Source of the DNA: Halocynthiibacter namhaensis
GTDB taxonomy: Bacteria; Pseudomonadota; Alphaproteobacteria; Rhodobacterales; Rhodobacteraceae
Direction: 5' to 3'
NCBI RefSeq assembly: GCF_000812685.1
Contig: NZ_JWIF01000057.1
Coordinates: forward strand, 1-40,278
Length of the DNA: 40,278 nt
Shown: positions 35,096-40,278 of the stretch, piece by piece
Numbering within the stretch: the first letter of the stretch is position 1
Layout of the letters: every line of letters starts with the position of its first letter
Notes under the pieces: generated by a model
The model's input: only the letters and a program-made list of their open reading frames with translations
What the model was told of the DNA's origin: nothing
The model's database searches: none
Program-made: the position numbers and the translations under genes

Positions 35096-38055
35096 ACGAC
35101 CAATCCCCCAATGACCAGTTCCACGCCACCAGCTTTATGCAGGGGCACAATGCCGAGTATCTGGAGCAAATGTACGCCCGTTACGCCAACGACCCGACAG
35201 CGGTTGATGCGTCTTGGGTTGAATTTTTCCAATCCTTGGGCGATGGCGCGAATGACGTCACAGCCGAGGCGGCAGGCCCATCTTGGGGCCGCATGGATTG
35301 GCCTCCGATGCCAGCTGATGACCTGACAGCGGCCTTGACCGGTGAATGGCCCGAAGCGCCTGCCGAAGCCAAAGGTGCGGGTGACAAGATCAAAGCCAAA
35401 GCTGCGGCAAAAGGCGTTGAGGTCTCTGACGAGGCGATCAAACGCGCGGTTCTGGACAGCATTCGCGCGCTGATGTTGATCCGCGCTTATCGCATCCGTG
35501 GTCACCTGGCCGCGAACCTCGATCCGCTGAAAATGCGTGATGAAACCATTCGCCCGGAACTTGATCCCGCGACCTATGGCTTCACCGCCGCCGACATGGA
35601 TCGCCCGATTTTCCTTGATAACGTGTTAGGCCTGCAAATTGCCTCCATGCGCCAAATCGTGGACATCGTGAAGCGCACTTATTGTGGCACATTTGCGCTG
35701 CAATACATGCATATTTCCAACCCCGAAGAAGCATCCTGGCTGAAGGAACGCATTGAAGGCTACGGCAAAGAGATCCAGTTCTCCAAGGAAGGCCGCAAGG
35801 CGATCCTGAACAAGATGGTTGAGGCCGAGGGGTTCGAGAAATTCCTGCATGTAAAATACATGGGCACCAAGCGTTTTGGCCTTGATGGCGGCGAAAGTCT
35901 GATCCCGGCGATGGAACAAATCATCAAACGTGGCGGTGCTTTGGGTGTGCAAGATATCATCATCGGTATGCCGCACCGTGGCCGTTTATCGGTTCTCGCC
36001 AACGTGATGCAAAAGCCTTACAAAGCGATCTTCAACGAATTCCAGGGTGGCAGCTTTAAGCCCGAAGATGTTGATGGATCTGGGGATGTGAAATACCACC
36101 TCGGGGCATCTTCTGACCGTGATTTTGACGGCAACTCTGTGCACCTATCGCTGACTGCAAACCCATCGCATCTTGAGGCCGTTAACCCAGTTGTGATCGG
36201 CAAAGTGCGCGCGAAACAGGACCAGCTGAACGACACAGACCGCACCAAAGTCATGCCGATCCTTCTGCATGGTGACGCGGCCTTTGCGGGTCAAGGCGTG
36301 ATTGCGGAATGCTTCGGTCTGTCTGGCCTCGTTGGTCACAAAACCGGTGGCACCATGCATATCGTTGTGAACAACCAAATTGGTTTCACCACTGCGCCGC
36401 ATTTCTCACGTTCCAGCCCCTACCCAACTGACATCGCGATGATGGTGGAAGCGCCGATTTTCCACGTCAACGGCGACGACCCAGAAGCGGTTGTGCATGC
36501 GGCCCGCGTGGCAACTGAGTTCCGCCAAAAATTCCACAAAGACGTGGTTTTGGACATCTTCTGTTACCGTCGTTTTGGCCACAATGAGGGGGATGAACCG
36601 ATGTTCACCAACCCGCTCATGTATAAAACCATCAAGACGCAAAAGACCTCGCTTCAGCTCTATACGGAACGTCTGATCCGTGACGGCCTGATCCCCGAGG
36701 GCGAGATCGAGGACATGAAAGCTGCCTTCCAGGCCAAGCTGAACACCGAATTCGAAGCCGGCAAAGATTACAAACCAAACAAAGCAGATTGGCTGGATGG
36801 TCGTTGGTCACATCTTGATAAAAAAGATGAAGACTATCAACGTGGCACGACGTCGATCAAGGAAGAAACCTACACCGAAGTCGGCACAGCCCTTGCGACC
36901 ACGCCGGACGGCTATCCAATGCACAAGACCGTCGCTCGGATGCTTGACACCAAAGGCAAAGCCCTAACTGCGGGCAAAGGCATCGACTGGGCAACCGGCG
37001 AAGCGCTGGCATTTGGATCTTTGTTAACCGAAGGTTACCCCGTGCGTTTGGCCGGCCAAGACGCAACACGCGGCACCTTCTCACACCGCCATTCTGGCAT
37101 CGTGAACCAAAACACCGAAGAACGTTACTATCCGCTGAACAACATCCGTGAAGGCCAGGCCCAGTATGAAGTCATCGACTCCATGTTGTCCGAATATGCA
37201 GTCTTGGGGTTCGAATACGGTTATACTTTGGCGGAACCAAACACCTTGGTTCTATGGGAAGCACAGTTCGGCGATTTCGCCAATGGCGCGCAGATCATGT
37301 TCGACCAATTCATCAGTTCCGGTGAAAGCAAATGGTTGCGCATGTCTGGCCTCGTAGTGCTTTTGCCACATGGTTATGAAGGTCAAGGCCCGGAACATTC
37401 GTCCGCGCGTTTGGAACGTTTCTTGCAGATGTGTGGCGGCGACAACTGGATCGTTGCGAACTGTACGACGCCTGCCAACTACTTCCATATCCTGCGCCGT
37501 CAAATGCATCGCGATTACCGTAAGCCATTGATCCTGATGACACCAAAATCCTTGTTGCGCCATAAATTGGCTGTCTCAACGGTTGAGGATTTCACAGGTG
37601 ACAGTTCCTTCCACCGTGTCCTTTGGGATGACGCACAAAAGGGCAATTCAGATACGAATTTGGTGGCTGATGACAAGATCAAACGCGTGGTCATGTGTTC
37701 TGGTAAGGTCTACTTTGACCTGCTGGAAGAACGTGACAATCGTGGCCTTGACGATATTTACCTCATGCGTGTGGAACAATTCTATCCCTTCCCCGCACAA
37801 TCCATGATCCAAGAACTGTCCCGCTTTAAGAACGCGGAAATGGTTTGGTGTCAGGAAGAACCGAAAAACCAGGGGGCCTGGTCCTTCATCGAACCTAATA
37901 TCGAATGGGTTCTGTCCCGGATCAAGGATCACAAATCTTCCCGCCCAACATACGCCGGCCGCGCCGCCTCTGCCTCTCCGGCAACGGGCCTCGCAAGCCA
38001 ACATAAAGCACAACAAACAGCCCTCGTTGACGATGCGCTGACGATCAAAGGATAA
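35092..38055 (+). CDS. sucA: 2-oxoglutarate dehydrogenase E1 component
   Basis: Thiamine-diphosphate-dependent decarboxylase of the 2-oxoglutarate dehydrogenase complex, 987 residues, full length. N-terminal E2-binding segment [38 protein letters not shown] site [20 protein letters not shown] and [16 protein letters not shown]; the second transketolase-like half includes [20 protein letters not shown] and [20 protein letters not shown]. The start overlaps the DUF805-3 stop. Followed by sucB after 5 bases. Confidence 0.97.
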   Translation: MNDQSPNDQFHATSFMQGHNAEYLEQMYARYANDPTAVDASWVEFFQSLGDGANDVTAEAAGPSWGRMDWPPMPADDLTAALTGEWPEAPAEAKGAGDKIKAKAAAKGVEVSDEAIKRAVLDSIRALMLIRAYRIRGHLAANLDPLKMRDETIRPELDPATYGFTAADMDRPIFLDNVLGLQIASMRQIVDIVKRTYCGTFALQYMHISNPEEASWLKERIEGYGKEIQFSKEGRKAILNKMVEAEGFEKFLHVKYMGTKRFGLDGGESLIPAMEQIIKRGGALGVQDIIIGMPHRGRLSVLANVMQKPYKAIFNEFQGGSFKPEDVDGSGDVKYHLGASSDRDFDGNSVHLSLTANPSHLEAVNPVVIGKVRAKQDQLNDTDRTKVMPILLHGDAAFAGQGVIAECFGLSGLVGHKTGGTMHIVVNNQIGFTTAPHFSRSSPYPTDIAMMVEAPIFHVNGDDPEAVVHAARVATEFRQKFHKDVVLDIFCYRRFGHNEGDEPMFTNPLMYKTIKTQKTSLQLYTERLIRDGLIPEGEIEDMKAAFQAKLNTEFEAGKDYKPNKADWLDGRWSHLDKKDEDYQRGTTSIKEETYTEVGTALATTPDGYPMHKTVARMLDTKGKALTAGKGIDWATGEALAFGSLLTEGYPVRLAGQDATRGTFSHRHSGIVNQNTEERYYPLNNIREGQAQYEVIDSMLSEYAVLGFEYGYTLAEPNTLVLWEAQFGDFANGAQIMFDQFISSGESKWLRMSGLVVLLPHGYEGQGPEHSSARLERFLQMCGGDNWIVANCTTPANYFHILRRQMHRDYRKPLILMTPKSLLRHKLAVSTVEDFTGDSSFHRVLWDDAQKGNSDTNLVADDKIKRVVMCSGKVYFDLLEERDNRGLDDIYLMRVEQFYPFPAQSMIQELSRFKNAEMVWCQEEPKNQGAWSFIEPNIEWVLSRIKDHKSSRPTYAGRAASASPATGLASQHKAQQTALVDDALTIKG

Positions 38056-38060
38056 TCATT

Positions 38061-39551
38061 ATGACCACCGAAGTACGTGTCCCAACCCTGGGCGAAAGTG
38101 TATCCGAAGCCACCATCGCAACCTGGTTTAAAAAACCAGGCGACGCAGTGGCACAAGATGAAATGCTCTGTGAGCTTGAAACAGACAAAGTCACGGTTGA
38201 GGTCCCCGCACCTGCCGCTGGCGTTATGGGCGAGATCATCGCGGCCGAGGGTGCAACTGTTGGCGTTGACGCGCTGCTCGCCACCATCAACGCAGGTGTT
38301 GGCGCTGCTCCGACCCCAGTCGCCGCACCAGTTGCGGCACCCGCAGCAACGGGTGGTTCCGTTGATGTGATGGTTCCAACCTTGGGCGAAAGCGTGTCTG
38401 AAGCAACCGTCGCCAGCTGGTTCAAAGCCGTGGGTGACACGGTCGCGCAGGACGAAATGCTATGTGAGTTGGAAACAGACAAGGTTTCCGTCGAAGTTCC
38501 CGCCCCAGCGGCTGGTGTTATCACCGAGATCCTCGCAGCTGAGGGCGCAACCGTGGAAGCAGGCGGCAAGCTTGCTGTCATGACTTCTGGCGCAGGCGCG
38601 TCTGCCCCGGCGGCAGCACCAGCGGTTGCGGCCCCTGCTGCATCCACCGGCAAAGACATTGAAAACGCTCCTTCCGCGAACAAAGCCATGGCTGAAGCAG
38701 GTCTTGCCGCTGGTTCCGTTGCGGGCACAGGCAAAGATGGCCGCGTGATGAAGTCTGACGTGCAAAGCGCGATCAAAGCAGGCGCATCTGCCCCCGCAGC
38801 CGCCCCTGCCCCTGTCGCAGCGGCCCGCCCGGCATCTGCCGCGAATGACGCCCCACGCGAAGAACGCGTAAAAATGACCCGTCTGCGTCAGACCATCGCG
38901 CGCCGCTTGAAAGACAGCCAAAACACAGCGGCCATGCTCACCACTTTCAACGAGGTCGACATGACTGAAGTGATGGCCCTGCGCAATGAATACAAAGACC
39001 TGTTCCTGAAGAAACACAGCGTCAAACTTGGCTTCATGTCCTTCTTCACCAAGGCCTGTGTGCATGCTCTGAAAGAAGTGCCCGAAGTGAACGCCGAAAT
39101 CGACGGCACCGACGTGGTTTACAAAAACTACGTCCACATGGGCATCGCGGCTGGCACGCCAACCGGCCTTGTTGTGCCTGTGATCCGTGACGCCGACGCC
39201 ATGTCTTTCGCGGGCATCGAAAAAGCGATCGCCGAAAAAGGCGCACGTGCACGTGACGGCAAACTCACCATGGATGAGATGCAAGGCGGCAGCTTCACCA
39301 TCTCAAACGGCGGTGTTTATGGGTCTCTGATGTCATCGCCCATCCTGAACCCACCACAATCCGGCATCCTGGGCATGCATAAAATCCAGGACCGCCCAAT
39401 GGCCATCAACGGCCAAGTGGTGATCCGCCCAATGATGTACTTGGCCCTAAGCTATGACCACCGCATCGTTGACGGCAAAGGCGCTGTGACCTTCCTCGTG
39501 CGCGTCAAAGAAGCGCTCGAAGACCCGCGCCGCCTGCTGATGGACCTGTAA
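38061..39551 (+). CDS. sucB: 2-oxoglutarate dehydrogenase E2, dihydrolipoyl succinyltransferase with two lipoyl domains
   Basis: 496 residues. Two lipoyl domains with lipoyl-lysines K43 and K141 in the repeated motif [12 protein letters not shown], Ala/Pro-rich linkers, an E1/E3-binding domain ([33 protein letters not shown]; about 202-235), a third linker, and the catalytic acyltransferase domain from about 265 ([16 protein letters not shown]) ending with [14 protein letters not shown]. coli SucB has one lipoyl domain; I recall the two-domain form in Rhodobacterales. lpd is not seen before the window ends. Confidence 0.96.
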   Translation: MTTEVRVPTLGESVSEATIATWFKKPGDAVAQDEMLCELETDKVTVEVPAPAAGVMGEIIAAEGATVGVDALLATINAGVGAAPTPVAAPVAAPAATGGSVDVMVPTLGESVSEATVASWFKAVGDTVAQDEMLCELETDKVSVEVPAPAAGVITEILAAEGATVEAGGKLAVMTSGAGASAPAAAPAVAAPAASTGKDIENAPSANKAMAEAGLAAGSVAGTGKDGRVMKSDVQSAIKAGASAPAAAPAPVAAARPASAANDAPREERVKMTRLRQTIARRLKDSQNTAAMLTTFNEVDMTEVMALRNEYKDLFLKKHSVKLGFMSFFTKACVHALKEVPEVNAEIDGTDVVYKNYVHMGIAAGTPTGLVVPVIRDADAMSFAGIEKAIAEKGARARDGKLTMDEMQGGSFTISNGGVYGSLMSSPILNPPQSGILGMHKIQDRPMAINGQVVIRPMMYLALSYDHRIVDGKGAVTFLVRVKEALEDPRRLLMDL

Positions 39552-39570
39552 AGCATTCAGGGCATAGAAC

Positions 39571-39989
39571 ATGGAATCCAACCCTTCCCAGAAAGAAACG
39601 GAAGAACTTAGGCAAGCTGAGTTCGACCGTTTCTTATGGGGAGCTGACAACGAAACTGAACGAGGTCTGGCGCTGTCTTCCAGCACATATCTGGAATTGC
39701 AAATTGAGCGCATAACTCGAGCATTGTTGGGACATAATAGGCATTCTAAAGAACTGTTACGAAGTGATGGCCCTCTGGGTAGTTTCTCCGCTCGCATAAA
39801 CCTATGCGCGTGCCTTTTGGCTATCGATGAATTCGAATACAAGGCCCTGAGCTTGCTTTCGCGAATACGCAATGAGTTCGCCCATAAATTGTTAATCGAC
39901 TTTGCCATCCCATCGGTAAGGAATAAAGCTGAAGAACTTGCAAAGCATGTCTTGGCGGAACTGGATAAAAGTACGCGGCATAAGCTAAT
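39571..39989 (+). pseudogene. MltR-like protein gene truncated by IS insertion
   Basis: About 140 residues survive: ADNETERGLALSSSTYLELQ, GPLGSFSARINLCACLLAI and LSLLSRIRNEFAHKLL, which match the mannitol-repressor (MltR)-like family pattern. From 39990 the reading continues about ten codons inside an IS3-type terminal repeat and stops at 40020, so the native C terminus is lost. The start lies 20 bases after sucB, making it the accessory ORF at the end of the sucAB unit. Function unknown; the RIRNEFAH motif is shared with other helical DUF families. Confidence 0.68.
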
Positions 39990-40278
39990 TGAACCAGACC
40001 GGGTTTACCGGAGATCATAAAGCTTGGAAGATAAGTCATGATCAAAGGAAATTCAGGAAACCGTTTTTCAACAGAAGTCCGGGCGCGCGCAGTGCGCTTG
40101 GTGCTTGAGAATGAAGCGGATTATCGGACGCGATCTGAGTGCTTCAGATCGATTTCGAAGAAGATAGGATGCAGCCCCGAAACGCTTCGGGACTGGGTTA
40201 ATAAACAATCGATTGAGACAGGAGATCGGGAGGGTCTGACGTTGTCAGAGCGGGCGCAGATGAAGGAACTTCAGCGGG
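39990..40278 (+). mobile_element. IS3-family insertion sequence, left end (runs off window)
   Basis: The terminal repeat starts TGAACCAGACCGGGTTTACC at 39990 and matches the solo end at 4775-4800 with one difference in 26 bases. It is followed within 50 bases by an OrfA start. The remainder is beyond the window. Confidence 0.82.
40038..40278 (+). CDS. IS3-family transposase OrfA (3' partial)
   Basis: 80 residues visible: RFSTEVRARAVRLVLENEAD then an HTH region SISKKIGCSPETLRDWVNKQ, the classical OrfA N terminus. GGAAG lies seven bases before the ATG. It differs clearly from the OrfA at the left edge of the window. Confidence 0.88.
   Translation, partial: MIKGNSGNRFSTEVRARAVRLVLENEADYRTRSECFRSISKKIGCSPETLRDWVNKQSIETGDREGLTLSERAQMKELQR

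Noticed and set aside
38460-39284. A 274-codon minus-strand open frame across sucB
   Set aside because: Antisense shadow of sucB; its His/Gly/Arg-rich translation mirrors the sense codons.

Overview
The window comes from an alphaproteobacterium of the order Rhodobacterales, most likely the marine Roseobacter group. This rests on the linked block mcl2 / nnrU / DUF1737 / mch / sdhCDAB / mdh / sucCD / sucAB, which I recall as a conserved arrangement in Rhodobacter sphaeroides and relatives. It also rests on ethylmalonyl-CoA-pathway enzymes, a two-lipoyl-domain SucB and typical base composition. No species is claimed.

Layout. (1) Positions 1-6166 are a mobile-DNA graveyard. An IS3-family element running off the left edge has cut the 3' end of a vgrG belonging to a small type VI secretion islet (hcp - unknown gene - vgrG). 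Beyond it lie an internally deleted IS66-family remnant, a solo IS3-family end, an IS256-family transposase fragment, and two halves of tyrosine recombinases in C-half/N-half order joined by a 4-base gene overlap. (2) A headless short-chain dehydrogenase (6167-6835), a class III alcohol dehydrogenase (frmA) and a membrane fatty-acid desaturase follow. (3) Positions 9500-16686 hold an amino-sugar/amine catabolic locus. A minus-strand operon (GlcNAc-type kinase, SIS-domain deaminase, nagA) faces a plus-strand set (FAD amine oxidoreductase, polar-amino-acid ABC transporter) across a perfect 20-bp palindrome. (4) An RTX-type calcium-binding protein and a small membrane protein follow. (5) Positions 18960-26101, all on the minus strand, hold sdhC-sdhD-sdhA-(lipoprotein)-sdhB preceded by a small membrane protein gene and by mcl2-nnrU-DUF1737-mch. 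(6) Positions 27723-39551, on the plus strand, hold mdh, sucC, sucD, sucA and sucB, with accessory small genes inserted between almost every pair. These include a methyltransferase cassette flanked by a duplicated sucD start and three tandem DUF805 membrane proteins that overlap into sucA. (7) At the right edge a second IS3-family element has inserted into an MltR-like gene behind sucB.

How it works together. sdh, mdh, sucCD and sucAB cover 2-oxoglutarate to oxaloacetate in the TCA cycle. mch and mcl2 connect mesaconyl-CoA/methylmalyl-CoA and malyl-CoA to malate. The sdh and suc promoters each carry two copies of a TGTGATCACA palindrome whose centres are exactly 21 bp apart, which points to one shared regulator.

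Most noteworthy are (a) the paired 21-bp-spaced palindromes; (b) the 66/65-bp duplication of the sucD start flanking a methyltransferase, which places that gene behind a 25-codon sucD-derived leader; (c) the repeated pattern of small accessory ORFs coupled to core TCA genes, including the DUF805 triplet; and (d) single-base losses in homopolymer runs in sdhA, an ABC permease and a small membrane protein gene, which look more like consensus errors than decay. All function assignments are from reading the proteins; no database search was run.
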